This document shows positions 44,915-53,194 of a stretch of DNA of 64,000 nucleotides, piece by piece. A program made the translations under genes and the position numbers. How positions within the stretch are numbered: the first letter of the stretch is position 1; every line of letters begins with the position of its first letter. The notes under the pieces were generated by a model, which saw only the letters and a program-made list of their open reading frames with translations, ran no database searches and was not told the DNA's origin. Origin of the DNA: Bradyrhizobium betae (GTDB taxonomy: Bacteria; Pseudomonadota; Alphaproteobacteria; Rhizobiales; Xanthobacteraceae); NCBI RefSeq assembly GCF_008932115.1, contig NZ_CP044543.1:2108001-2172000 (forward strand), read 5' to 3'.

Positions 44915-45679
44915 ATGCCCTCCATCAATTTCCGCGCCCCCCGCCTGTTCGTCGACGCCCCGCTGGCCCAGGACGCCAGGGTCCCGCTCGACCGCGAGCA
45001 GGGCAATTATCTCGGCAATGTGCTGCGGCTCGCCGCCGGGGCCGAGGTCCTGGCGTTCAACGGTCGCGACGGCGAATGGCAGGCCGCGATCGAAGGCCGC
45101 AAGCGGCCGGACGGCCTCGTCATCCTGCAGCAGGCCAGGCCCCAGGACGCCCTGGCCGACCTCACTTACGTCTTCGCCCCGCTGAAGCATGCCCGGCTGG
45201 ACTACATGGTGCAAAAGGCCATCGAGATGGGCGCCGCCACGCTTCAGCCGGTCCTGACCCGGTTCACCCAGGCCTCCCGGGTGAACACCGAGCGGATGCG
45301 CGCCAATGTCGTCGAGGCCGCCGAACAATGCGGCATCCTGAGCATCGCCACCGTGGCCGAGCCACTGGCGCTGGACCGGTATCTCAGTCAACGCCCCGCC
45401 GGCCGGCTGCTCATCTTCTGTGATGAGGCGGCGGAGGTCCAGGATCCCATTCAGAGCCTGCAAAAGGCCCGCGCGGCCGGCCATGACCAAGGTGGTTCTG
45501 GTATCGACGTCCTGATCGGCCCGGAAGGTGGCTTCGCCGAGGAAGAGCGCGCCCTGCTGCTGTGGCAACCGACGACCCTGCGGCTGGCGCTGGGGCCCCG
45601 GATCATGCGGGCCGATACCGCCGCCGTGGCGGCGCTGGCGCTGGTCCAGGCGGTGCTTGGCGACTGGGGTGGCGGTTAG
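44915..45679 (+). CDS. rsmE: 16S rRNA (uracil1498-N3)-methyltransferase RsmE
   Basis: A 254-residue SPOUT-fold methyltransferase for U1498 of 16S rRNA. The N-terminal PUA-like part carries QGNYLGNVLRLAAGAEVLAFNGRDGEW; the knotted C-terminal part has KHARLDYMVQKAIEMGAATLQPVLTRFT, then VLIGPEGGFAEEE and LGPRIMRADTAAVAAL, which bind SAM. Length is normal. Its last four bases overlap the end of the convergent AraC-type gene. Confidence 0.95.
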   Translation: MPSINFRAPRLFVDAPLAQDARVPLDREQGNYLGNVLRLAAGAEVLAFNGRDGEWQAAIEGRKRPDGLVILQQARPQDALADLTYVFAPLKHARLDYMVQKAIEMGAATLQPVLTRFTQASRVNTERMRANVVEAAEQCGILSIATVAEPLALDRYLSQRPAGRLLIFCDEAAEVQDPIQSLQKARAAGHDQGGSGIDVLIGPEGGFAEEERALLLWQPTTLRLALGPRIMRADTAAVAALALVQAVLGDWGGG

Positions 45680-46686
45680 ATTGCCTCGCGCAGAGACCGA
45701 TTCAGGGTCTCGGACGGCAGCTCGCCGAAGGCCGCCCGGTAACTCGCCGCGAACTCGCTCAGATGCCAGAAGCCATGCGCAATGGCGCAGGACTTCACAC
45801 TCCGCCGCCCGGAGCCGATGCGGAGCTGCCGGCGCACCGACCAGAGGCGCAAGACCCGGCTGTAGCGATGCGGGCTCATGCCGCAGATGGCCAGGGTGGC
45901 ACTCTGGAGCGTCCGGACGGACACGCCCACCTGCTCCGCCAGTTCAGTCGTCTTGTGCCAGATCGTCAGATCGCGACGGATCAGCCTTTCCATGTCCGCG
46001 ACGATCCGCCGATAGCCATCGGTCGCAGACGGCGCGGGTCCACCATCCACGTTGGTGCGGATCGCGGCCTCCATCGTGCTGAGCAGGGATTGCTCCACGA
46101 CGGTTTGCGACGCCGGCTCGCTCAGGAATTCCGGATCATTCGCCGCGGTTTCGAGCGTGACGGAGATCAAGCGGCGCAGGGAGACGAGCACGTCGGGCGC
46201 CGGGTTCAGCAGATGATGGCCATCAGCCAGTTGCGCCCAGGGTTCGTGGGCGGGCGGACTGAAATAGACGATGCCGATCAGACGGCCCTCCGGCTCGTAC
46301 ACCAGGCAATCGGAATCGCCTTTCAGAACGACCACGGAACTCCCGATCGATTGCCCGTTGATACGGGCAGAGGTCACGTGATCCATCAGTACCGACATTG
46401 CGACGGCATTCGTCAACCGATAGCCACGAATGATCCGCGGGAACGTTTTCACGAGAGACAGCGTGAGGGTCGGCAAGCTGAGCCGGGCGCGCATGATCGC
46501 AGTCGTCCCGGCGGACAACGGCATGCTGGATGCGCCGGCATATCTCTCGCTTTCGTCGAAATGGTCGACGTCATACGACCGGAGCTCGAGCGCCGAGGAT
46601 GGCTTGAGCCCCTGGAACGACAGCAAGCGGTCCGCCGCAAACCTTTGCGCTCCGTCGCGCACTGCGTTGAGATGGCTTTGATCCAT
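45676..46686 (-). CDS. AraC-family transcriptional regulator
   Basis: A 336-residue regulator. The N-terminal two thirds look like an AraC-type ligand-binding domain (with MRARLSLPTLTLSLVKTFPRIIRGYRLTNAV). The C-terminal ~100 residues hold the double helix-turn-helix: TTELAEQVGVSVRTLQSATLAICGMSPHRYSRVLRL and KSCAIAHGFWHLSEFAASYRAAFGELPSETL, the AraC signature. I start at MDQSHLNAV with GGCGGG upstream. The winged-helix-like gene lies ten bases upstream in the same direction, so two DNA-binding proteins share a transcript. Effector unknown. Confidence 0.88.
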   Translation of the reverse strand: MDQSHLNAVRDGAQRFAADRLLSFQGLKPSSALELRSYDVDHFDESERYAGASSMPLSAGTTAIMRARLSLPTLTLSLVKTFPRIIRGYRLTNAVAMSVLMDHVTSARINGQSIGSSVVVLKGDSDCLVYEPEGRLIGIVYFSPPAHEPWAQLADGHHLLNPAPDVLVSLRRLISVTLETAANDPEFLSEPASQTVVEQSLLSTMEAAIRTNVDGGPAPSATDGYRRIVADMERLIRRDLTIWHKTTELAEQVGVSVRTLQSATLAICGMSPHRYSRVLRLWSVRRQLRIGSGRRSVKSCAIAHGFWHLSEFAASYRAAFGELPSETLNRSLREAI

Positions 46687-46696
46687 ATCCCGCCGC

Positions 46697-47263
46697 TTAC
46701 GTCGCCTTCCTTGTCGATGCGGCGCCCTTGGCGACACGCAGGTCATCCGGTCCGTTGATGCCGGCGCGCTTGAGATCGCGAAGCAGCTTGGTCAGCAACA
46801 GCATGTTGGTCTTCTGCAGTTCGTGATTGTTTCCAAACTTGAACAGGTTCTGTTCGGTCACGATGAGCCCGGCCTTGGTCTCGGCAAGAATTTTTCGCCG
46901 CTTCAGTCCCGTCACGCGACGGCGCACTGTCTCCAACGGCAAGCTGAGGAAACGAGAGAGTGCCGCTCGTGATACTCCTTGCTTGATCACATCCGGCTCG
47001 ACCGCATCTATGCTGGAGAATCTCTCGTCCAGCGACGGATCGTTCATCACATGAATGACGTTCGCGTTGAGAATCGCGTGAATTATCAAGAGGTCCAGCG
47101 GATCAAATTCGTCATAGTGCCGGAACAGCTCGCTGATCGAAAACAGCATATAGGCCAGCGTATGTCGCGAGACCGTCCGGATGATATCTGAAGCATTGTG
47201 CATGAATCGGAAACCAACATTCACAGTGTAAACGAACGCCGCGGCGAACGGATCACCCGCCAT
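46697..47263 (-). CDS. Winged-helix-like DNA-binding protein, unknown
   Basis: A 188-residue protein. Residues 90-140 (VSRAALSRFLSLPLETVRRRVTGLKRRKILAETKAGLIVTE) read as a winged helix-turn-helix resembling GntR/MarR-type domains. The N-terminal half is helical (TVSRHTLAYMLFSISELFRHYDEFDPLDLLIIHAILNANVIHV). The start is uncertain: this ATG, or Met at 47203 giving MHNASDIIRTV; neither has a strong binding site. It is upstream of, and probably co-transcribed with, the AraC-type gene. Base composition is less GC-rich than neighbours. Confidence 0.7.
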   Translation of the reverse strand: MAGDPFAAAFVYTVNVGFRFMHNASDIIRTVSRHTLAYMLFSISELFRHYDEFDPLDLLIIHAILNANVIHVMNDPSLDERFSSIDAVEPDVIKQGVSRAALSRFLSLPLETVRRRVTGLKRRKILAETKAGLIVTEQNLFKFGNNHELQKTNMLLLTKLLRDLKRAGINGPDDLRVAKGAASTRKAT

Positions 47264-47397
47264 ACCCAAAATGAGTATGCGATGACTTGTCAGCCGTTCT
47301 CAATTTCTCATTGTGACGTTGGGCCTTGCTGCATCGGGGCCGGTCGGGAGGGCGAGTTCGCGCCGTATCGATCGCACACGAAATCGCACGGGAAGAC

Positions 47398-47646
47398 ATG
47401 GCGATGGACGACGATGCCGTATTCGACAGGCCGCGACGCGAGGAACTGCAACTGATCAAAGCATTTCTCGGCATCACCGACCCGGGCAAACGGCAGAGGG
47501 TTCTCAGACTGGCGGAGCAGCTCGCCGATGACGCTTCATACGAAGCAGCAGGACTTGAAGCAGGACTTGAAGCGGGACTTGAAGCGGGACTTGAAGCGGG
47601 ACTTGAAGCGGGACTTGGCGCCCCGAGACGTCCCGGACCCAAATGA
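47398..47646 (+). CDS. Short protein with (GLEA)n repeat tail; possible truncated XRE regulator
   Basis: An 82-residue frame. The segment REELQLIKAFLGITDPGKRQRVLRLAEQLADDA resembles the tail of rhizobial XRE-type regulators, but no helix-turn-helix precedes it, so it may be a fragment of such a gene or a stand-alone helical protein. It ends in a tandem GLEA repeat of five units encoded by a 12-bp DNA repeat, then GAPRRPGPK. GGGAAG lies near the ATG; an earlier Met 24 codons upstream is less likely. It is divergent from the winged-helix gene. Confidence 0.5.
   Translation: MAMDDDAVFDRPRREELQLIKAFLGITDPGKRQRVLRLAEQLADDASYEAAGLEAGLEAGLEAGLEAGLEAGLGAPRRPGPK
47551..47616 (+). repeat. 12-bp tandem repeat, 5.5 units
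   Basis: The unit GGACTTGAAGCG is repeated five times plus half a unit; only the first unit differs (GGACTTGAAGCA). Being a multiple of three it keeps frame and encodes (GLEA)n. Such near-perfect units suggest recent expansion and likely copy-number variation between strains. Confidence 0.95.
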
Positions 47647-47705
47647 ACGAAGGCGAAGCATCATTTGCGGCTCAGCTCAGCCCGTCGCAACGAAGTGCTG
47701 AGGCA

Positions 47706-47726
47706 TTAGGGTATTAAATTACCTAA
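47706..47726. promoter_or_regulatory. Short AT-rich palindrome between the GLEA gene and hisZ
   Basis: TTAGGGTATTAAATTACCTAA is an imperfect palindrome (TTAGG-TA / TA-CCTAA with a one-base bulge) in an AT-rich pocket. It might be an operator for the nearby regulators or part of the hisZ promoter; only the symmetry supports this. Confidence 0.25.
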
Positions 47727-47902
47727 TTCCACTCACCTACAAATTAGAGCTACACACCCGGTCACGGGTTCGGCGACGCTCCGACGTCGTTAAGCGATTG
47801 ATCCTTTGGAGGTCGAAACCGCTTCCGGGCCATGCTAAGGGCTGCGCCAATTGCTTCCTCGCCCTGCCCTGCCCGGTTCCACCGGGACGATGGACCCCTG
47901 TG

Positions 47903-49054
47903 ATGACCGCGACTGCCACCTCAAATGCTGCCGGCTCCGCCGCTTGGGCGGATGCGCTGCTGTTGTCGTTCGCGCAGGCCGGCTATGCTAGGGCAGAGCC
48001 CGCGATCCTGCAGCCGGCCGAGCCGTTCCTGGACCTCTCCGGCGAGGACATCCGCAAGAGCCTCTATTTGACCACGGACCTGTCCGGCGAGGAGCTCTGC
48101 CTGCGCCCGGACCTGACGATTCCCGTGGCCCGCGACTATCTCGCCTCCGGGCGCGCCGGCCAGCCGGCCGGATTCAGCTATCTTGGTCCGGTGTTCCGTT
48201 ACCGCAGTGGGCAGGCCAGCGAGTTCATGCAGGCCGGCATCGAATCGTTCGGCCGCCAGGACCGCCCCGCGGCCGATGCCGAGATGCTGGCGCTGGCGTT
48301 GGAGGCCACCGCCGCCTTCGGCGTCCGCGACGTCGAGATCCGCACCGGAGACGTGGCGCTGTTCAATGCCCTGCTCGACGCGCTCGACCTCTATCCGGTC
48401 TGGCGCCGCCGCCTGGTCAAGGATTTCAACCGCAAGATCAGCCTCGAGCAGGATCTGGAGCGGCTGGCGGCCGCGACCACCGCGACCCGCAGCGAATATG
48501 AGGGCGTGCTGGCCGCGCTCGCCGGCTCCGACCGCAAGGCGGCGCTCGCCTTCGTCACCGATCTGATGTCCATCGCCGGCACCACCAATGTCGGCGGCCG
48601 CACCACGGCCGAGATCGCGGACCGCTTCCTCGAGCAATCCACGCTGAAGGGCGGCGCGCTCCCGCGCGAGGCGATCACCGTGCTCAAGCGCTTCCTGTCG
48701 ATATCGGGCAATCCCGATGACGCCATCGCCGGGCTGCGCGCGCTGACAAATGATGCGAAGCTCGATCTCGCTGCTGCCATCGACCAGTTCGAAAGCCGGG
48801 TCGGCTTCATGGCGGCGCGCGGCATCGACGTGAAGCAAACGCGTTTCTCCACCGCGTTCGGCCGCGGCCTCGACTATTACACCGGCTTCGAATTCGAACT
48901 GCACTATCGCGGCAACGGCGCCGAGCCGCTGGTTGCCGGCGGCCGCTACGACGGGCTGATGACCCAGCTCGGATCGGCAGAGCCGATTCCCGCCGTCGGT
49001 TTCTCGGTCTGGGTGGACGCGCTGACCAGGATCGGCCGCAAGGTGGGAGCTTAA
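47903..49054 (+). CDS. hisZ: ATP phosphoribosyltransferase regulatory subunit HisZ
   Basis: A 383-residue paralogue of histidyl-tRNA synthetase lacking charging function, needed for activity and histidine feedback of short-form HisG. HisRS-like motifs are seen: LCLRPDLTIPVARDYL, YLGPVFRYRSGQASEFMQAGIESFG, GRGLDYYTGFEFELHY and AGGRYDGLMTQLG. An open N-terminal extension of 35 codons is unconserved; the MTATATSN start is preferred. hisG follows after three bases. No His-rich leader peptide is visible upstream. Confidence 0.93.
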   Translation: MTATATSNAAGSAAWADALLLSFAQAGYARAEPAILQPAEPFLDLSGEDIRKSLYLTTDLSGEELCLRPDLTIPVARDYLASGRAGQPAGFSYLGPVFRYRSGQASEFMQAGIESFGRQDRPAADAEMLALALEATAAFGVRDVEIRTGDVALFNALLDALDLYPVWRRRLVKDFNRKISLEQDLERLAAATTATRSEYEGVLAALAGSDRKAALAFVTDLMSIAGTTNVGGRTTAEIADRFLEQSTLKGGALPREAITVLKRFLSISGNPDDAIAGLRALTNDAKLDLAAAIDQFESRVGFMAARGIDVKQTRFSTAFGRGLDYYTGFEFELHYRGNGAEPLVAGGRYDGLMTQLGSAEPIPAVGFSVWVDALTRIGRKVGA

Positions 49055-49057
49055 GTC

Positions 49058-50035
49058 ATGAGCGCGCCATTCGTTCTGGCCGTTCCCTCCAAGGGCCGCC
49101 TCCAGGAAAACACCGAGGCCTTCTTCGCCCGCGCCGGCCTCAGGCTGTCGAAGGCCGGCGGTGCCCGCGACTATCGCGGCACGATCGCAGGGCTCGACAA
49201 TGTCGAGGTCGCCTATCTCTCGGCCAGCGAGATCGCCTCGCAACTGTCCCGCGGCTTGGCGCATCTCGGCGTCACCGGCGAGGATCTGGTGCGCGAGAAC
49301 ATCGCGGACGCCGACAGGCGGGTGTCGCTGATCGACGGGCTCGGCTTCGGCTATGCCGACGTCGTCGTGGCGGTGCCGCAGGCCTGGATCGACGTCCGCA
49401 CCATGGCCGACCTCGACGACGTCACCACCGGCTTCCGCGAGCAGCATCACATGCGGATGCGGGTCGCGACCAAGTTCATCAACCTCACCCGCGCCTTCTT
49501 CCAGAGCCACGGCATCACCGATTACCGCATCGTCGAAAGCACCGGCGCGACCGAAGGTGCGCCGGCGGCAGGCAGCGCCGAGCTGATCGTCGACATCACC
49601 ACCACGGGCGCGACCCTGGCCGCCAACGGCCTGCGGGTGCTCGACGACGGCGTGATCCTGCGCAGCCAGGCCAATCTGGTCGCCTCGAAGGACGCAGACT
49701 GGTCGCCGGAGGCCCGCGAGACGGCGCGCGTGATCCTCGATCACATCGCAGCAAGGGCGCGGGCCAACAAATACCGCGAGGTCCGCACTCGCTTCCGGCA
49801 GTGCGACGCCGCCCTGCTCGGCGAGGCCCACAGCCGGTTCGGCGTCGAAGCCCCGTTCGGCGGGCCGACCTCGTCCGGCATGCTGACGCTGCACTGCCCG
49901 CCCGGGCAGCTCTATGCGCTGGCGAGCTTCCTGCGCGAGCACGGCGCCGAGACCGTCTCGGTGGTCTCGCTCGACTACGTGTTCGACCGGGAGAACCCGC
50001 TGTTCGCCAGGCTCGAGGCGTTCCTGCGGCAGTGA
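49058..50035 (+). CDS. hisG: ATP phosphoribosyltransferase HisG
   Basis: A 325-residue enzyme for the first step of histidine synthesis (ATP + PRPP). Core motifs include [41 protein letters not shown], and the PRPP loop [20 protein letters not shown]. HisZ-dependent HisG proteins are usually near 210-230 residues, so this one carries roughly 100 extra residues (from [14 protein letters not shown] on), where long-form HisG has its regulatory domain. The pairing with hisZ and the extra tail are both real in the sequence; how they divide regulation is unclear. Confidence 0.94.
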   Translation: MSAPFVLAVPSKGRLQENTEAFFARAGLRLSKAGGARDYRGTIAGLDNVEVAYLSASEIASQLSRGLAHLGVTGEDLVRENIADADRRVSLIDGLGFGYADVVVAVPQAWIDVRTMADLDDVTTGFREQHHMRMRVATKFINLTRAFFQSHGITDYRIVESTGATEGAPAAGSAELIVDITTTGATLAANGLRVLDDGVILRSQANLVASKDADWSPEARETARVILDHIAARARANKYREVRTRFRQCDAALLGEAHSRFGVEAPFGGPTSSGMLTLHCPPGQLYALASFLREHGAETVSVVSLDYVFDRENPLFARLEAFLRQ

Positions 50036-50158
50036 GCCTCAGGTTCGTTCAGCGTAGCGACAGCAAACGGCAGCTACCATATGCTGTCGAGACGATTTGC
50101 AAGATGACTTTGCAAGAAGACTCGCAGGAAGCCTTGATTACCTCTGGAACCTTGATCG

Positions 50159-51235
50159 ATGACGCTGGGCTCTGACGTTTCCGGACTGACCATCACCGCG
50201 GCCGGCGCCGCGGCGAAGGGACTGTCGATTGTCGTCCCCGTCTACAACGAGGCGGCGGGACTGGCGTCCCTGCACGCGCGCATCTGCGATCTCGCGAAGA
50301 CCTTGCGGCAGCGCTATCGGCTGGCCTGCGAGATCGTCTATGTCGACGACGGCAGCGCCGATGCGACGCTGTCGATCGCACGCGGCTTGCCGGCCGACGC
50401 GGTCGACGTCCAGGTGGTGTCGCTGTCGCGCAATTTCGGCAAGGAGGCCGCGCTGATGGCCGGCCTCGACCATGCCCGGCTTGGCGCCGTCATGTTCATG
50501 GACGGCGACGGCCAGCATCCACCGGCCATGGTCGAGCAGCTGGTGCGGCACTGGATCGAGGACGGCTATGACGTCGTCTATACCGCCAAGGCGCATCGCG
50601 ACAACGAGCCGTTCCTGCGCCGCATCGCCGTGCACGGTTTCTACGCGCTGATCAATTGGGGCGCCCGCCAGAAAATCCCCGAGGACGCCGGCGACTTCCG
50701 CCTGCTGTCGCCGCGCGCGGTCGCAGCGCTCAGGCAGCTGCCGGAGCGCAATCGCTTCTTCAAGGGGCTGGCGAGCTGGATCGGTTTCCGCCAGATCCGC
50801 GTCGACTACGAACCGGCGCCGCGCGTCCACGGCGTGACGACCTTCAGCGCCGCGCGCCTGCTCGGTCTTTCGATCGAAGGGGTGACCTCGTTCTCGGTGG
50901 CGCCGCTACGCTTTGCCAGCCTGCTCGGCGTGATCCTCGCCGGCGGCGCCTTCCTGTTCGGCCTGTCGATCCTCTGGGAGGTCTGGACCACCGGCAAGCA
51001 GGTGCCCGGCTATCCCTCGCTGGTGATCGGCCTGATGACCATCGGCGGCGTGCAGCTCATCATGATCGGCATCGTCGGCGAATATATCGGCAAGATCCTG
51101 TCGGAGCTGAAGGCGCGCCCGATCTACTTCGTCGCCGAGCACAGCGAAAAGCACTTCGAGACCGACAAGGTCCAGGACGCTTCAAGCCAGGACGCTTCAA
51201 GCCAGGACGCAGCGACGCGGACGGCGGCCGAATGA
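50159..51235 (+). CDS. GT2-family polyprenyl-phosphate glycosyltransferase (GtrB/DPM1-like)
   Basis: A 358-residue glycosyltransferase that probably loads a sugar onto undecaprenyl phosphate. The catalytic GT2 domain (about 20-240) has VVPVYNEAAGLASL, YVDDGSADATLSI and MDGDGQHPPAM with the DxD-like site. Two C-terminal membrane helices (about 252-280 and 285-312) and the EYIGKILSELKARP end match GtrB. The tail carries a small 15-bp tandem repeat encoding DASSQ units (51172-51210). The next gene overlaps by four bases (ATGA). Confidence 0.9.
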   Translation: MTLGSDVSGLTITAAGAAAKGLSIVVPVYNEAAGLASLHARICDLAKTLRQRYRLACEIVYVDDGSADATLSIARGLPADAVDVQVVSLSRNFGKEAALMAGLDHARLGAVMFMDGDGQHPPAMVEQLVRHWIEDGYDVVYTAKAHRDNEPFLRRIAVHGFYALINWGARQKIPEDAGDFRLLSPRAVAALRQLPERNRFFKGLASWIGFRQIRVDYEPAPRVHGVTTFSAARLLGLSIEGVTSFSVAPLRFASLLGVILAGGAFLFGLSILWEVWTTGKQVPGYPSLVIGLMTIGGVQLIMIGIVGEYIGKILSELKARPIYFVAEHSEKHFETDKVQDASSQDASSQDAATRTAAE

Positions 51236-52074
51236 GCGCGGCTGCGCCGCGGCGGATCTGGCTGTGCGCCGACGATTACGGCATCAGCCCGGGCGTCAAC
51301 CGTGCCATCCGCGACCTGATCGAGCGCGGCCGCCTCAACGCGACGTCGGTGATGATGGTCGGCCCGGCGATCGGGCGCAGCGAGATCGAGGCGCTTCAGG
51401 CCTCGGCGAAGCAAAGCCCGCGCTGCGCGATCGGACTGCACGTGACGCTGTCGGCGCCGTTCCGGCCGCTCACCATGCATTTCCGTCCTCTCGACGGCGA
51501 CATGTTCCTGGCCTTTCCGAAGCTGCTGCGCGCAGGCCTCACGCGAAAACTCGACCGCGAGTTCTTTCGTGGCGAGGTGAAAGCGCAGCTGGTGGCCTTC
51601 ATGGAAGCATTCGGGTGCGCGCCCGACTTCGTCGACGGCCACCAGCACGTGCAGCTCTATCCGCAGGTGCGCGACGGTTTTGTCGATGCCGTCACCGAGG
51701 GTGCCCCGAACGCCTGGGTGCGCCAGGGCGGCCGCGACCTGCCATTGGCGCAGCGGCTGGCCTCGCCGAAGGCCATGGTGCTCGACATCCTCAGCGCGCA
51801 ATTCCGCCGCCGCGCCGGCAGCGCCGGCCTCAGCTTCAATCCCGGCTTTGCGGGTGCCTATGATTTCACGCGGGCAGCCGATTTCGGCGCCCTGATGCGA
51901 CAATTCCTGGACGGTCTCCCCGACGACGGCCTCGTGATGTGCCACCCCGGCTTCGTCGACGACGTGCTCGCCGGCCTCGATCCAATGACCGACGTCCGCG
52001 AACGCGAGCATGCTTATCTCGCGGGCGATGCCTTTGCGCGCCTGCTGACGGACAGCGGCGTCACGCTGGGGTGA
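51232..52074 (+). CDS. ChbG/HpnK family carbohydrate deacetylase
   Basis: A 280-residue protein of the YdjC/ChbG/HpnK deacetylase fold. The start carries IWLCADDYGISPGVNRAIRDLIERGRLNATSVMMVG, with the metal-binding Asp pair in ADDYG; GLHVTLS and VDGHQHVQLYPQVR supply the His ligands. HpnK deacetylates N-acetylglucosaminyl hopanoids and ChbG acts on chitobiose; I cannot choose. Its ATG overlaps the GtrB-like stop. The pair suggests transfer of an N-acetylated sugar to a lipid carrier followed by deacetylation, as in lipid A or hopanoid modification. Confidence 0.88.
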   Translation: MSAAAPRRIWLCADDYGISPGVNRAIRDLIERGRLNATSVMMVGPAIGRSEIEALQASAKQSPRCAIGLHVTLSAPFRPLTMHFRPLDGDMFLAFPKLLRAGLTRKLDREFFRGEVKAQLVAFMEAFGCAPDFVDGHQHVQLYPQVRDGFVDAVTEGAPNAWVRQGGRDLPLAQRLASPKAMVLDILSAQFRRRAGSAGLSFNPGFAGAYDFTRAADFGALMRQFLDGLPDDGLVMCHPGFVDDVLAGLDPMTDVREREHAYLAGDAFARLLTDSGVTLG

Positions 52075-52198
52075 AACCCGCCGAACGCAAGCTTGGGGCA
52101 GCTTGTCGCATACCGAAATTTAATATGGCCGGCTCTGTTGAGGCCACAATGGAACCCTACATCTGGCTCGCGCTTGTTTTGCGCGAGGGAGATTGATC

Positions 52199-52999
52199 AT
52201 GACGCCGCAGGAACGCCAGCTCGTCGACGACCTTTTCGACCGGCTTTCGAAACTGGAAAACGCACCGCGCGATCCCGACGCGATCGCTGCGATCTCCGAC
52301 GGCCTGCGCAAGGCGCCCGGCGCGATCTACGCGCTGGTGCAGACCACGCTGCTGCAGGACGAAGCGCTGAAGCGCGCTCATAACCGCATCCAGGAGCTGG
52401 AAGCGGCGCATGCGCCGGAGCAGGCCCAGTCGGGCGGGTTTCTCGATACCATGCGCGACACGCTGTTCGGTGGAGGCCCCTCGCGCGGCTCGGTTCCGAA
52501 CGTGCCGCCGCGCGACTCGCGGCCGGTCTGGAACACCGGCCAGGCGATGCCGCAGCCGCAGCCGGGCTACGGCCAGCCGCCTTACGGGCAGGCCTACGGT
52601 CAAGGCCCGGGTCAGGGCTATGGCGCCCCGCCGGTCGGCGGTGGCGGCGGCTCGTTCCTCGGCACGGCGGCGGCTGCCGCGGCCGGCGTCGTCGGCGGCT
52701 CGCTCTTATTGTCCAGCATCCGCGGCATGATGGGCGGGTCGCACCAGCAAGCCTTCGGCGACACCAATTCCCTGGGCGATCGCAGCCCCTGGAGCGGTAG
52801 CGATCAGTCCGGCGGCTCGCTCGCGCGCGATGCCGGTCTCAACGACATCGGATCGAGCCGCGACTCCCGCCAGGGCCTGTTCGACCAGGCCTCGAACGAC
52901 CAGAACGACGACGACGACAATCGCGACGACGGCAATATGGACCTGGCCGACGACGGTGATTTCGGCGGCGGAGATGACGGCGGCAGCGATTACGCCTGA
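52199..52999 (+). CDS. DUF2076 family protein
   Basis: A 266-residue soluble protein. The start MTPQERQLVDDLFDRLSKLEN and the middle FLDTMRDTLFGGGP with a Gly/Gln/Tyr-Pro-rich linker, then GGSFLGTAAAAAAGVVGGSLLLSSIRGMMGG, are the DUF2076 hallmarks. The C-terminal 80 residues are rich in Asp, Gly and Ser (QNDDDDNRDDGNMDLADDGDFGGGDD) and probably disordered. A GAGGGAGA binding site precedes the ATG. Function is unknown. A terminator hairpin follows. Confidence 0.9.
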   Translation: MTPQERQLVDDLFDRLSKLENAPRDPDAIAAISDGLRKAPGAIYALVQTTLLQDEALKRAHNRIQELEAAHAPEQAQSGGFLDTMRDTLFGGGPSRGSVPNVPPRDSRPVWNTGQAMPQPQPGYGQPPYGQAYGQGPGQGYGAPPVGGGGGSFLGTAAAAAAGVVGGSLLLSSIRGMMGGSHQQAFGDTNSLGDRSPWSGSDQSGGSLARDAGLNDIGSSRDSRQGLFDQASNDQNDDDDNRDDGNMDLADDGDFGGGDDGGSDYA

Positions 53000-53026
53000 C
53001 CGCGGCAGACTTCGCGAACCCAACCG

Positions 53027-53055
53027 AACGGCCGCCGAACGGGCGGCCGTTTCCG
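53027..53055 (+). terminator. Terminator hairpin after the DUF2076 gene
   Basis: AACGGCCGCC and GGCGGCCGTT form a 10-bp GC-rich stem with a 5-base loop, followed by TTCCGTTT. It matches a rho-independent terminator apart from a broken T-run. Confidence 0.65.
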
Positions 53056-53194
53056 TTTCGGCGGTATCCATGTCCTTGCGTGCAATTTGTCACGCAAACC
53101 GCCCAGGCGGGAAGACCGATCTTGGAGACGCAGGGCGTCATCGCTATGATCGTCCCATTGACAGGGACCCTTATTGCACCCGCGGAGGCTCTCC

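Noticed and set aside
47551..47616. CRISPR-like array
   Set aside because: The units are contiguous 12-mers without spacers and keep a coding frame, so it is a coding tandem repeat.
47798..47902. His leader peptide upstream of hisZ
   Set aside because: The open frame ahead of hisZ has only one histidine codon and no cluster, so no attenuation is supported.
47921..49942. 673-codon minus-strand frame opposite hisZ-hisG
   Set aside because: Long only because of GC-rich third positions of the real genes; it spans two confirmed enzymes.
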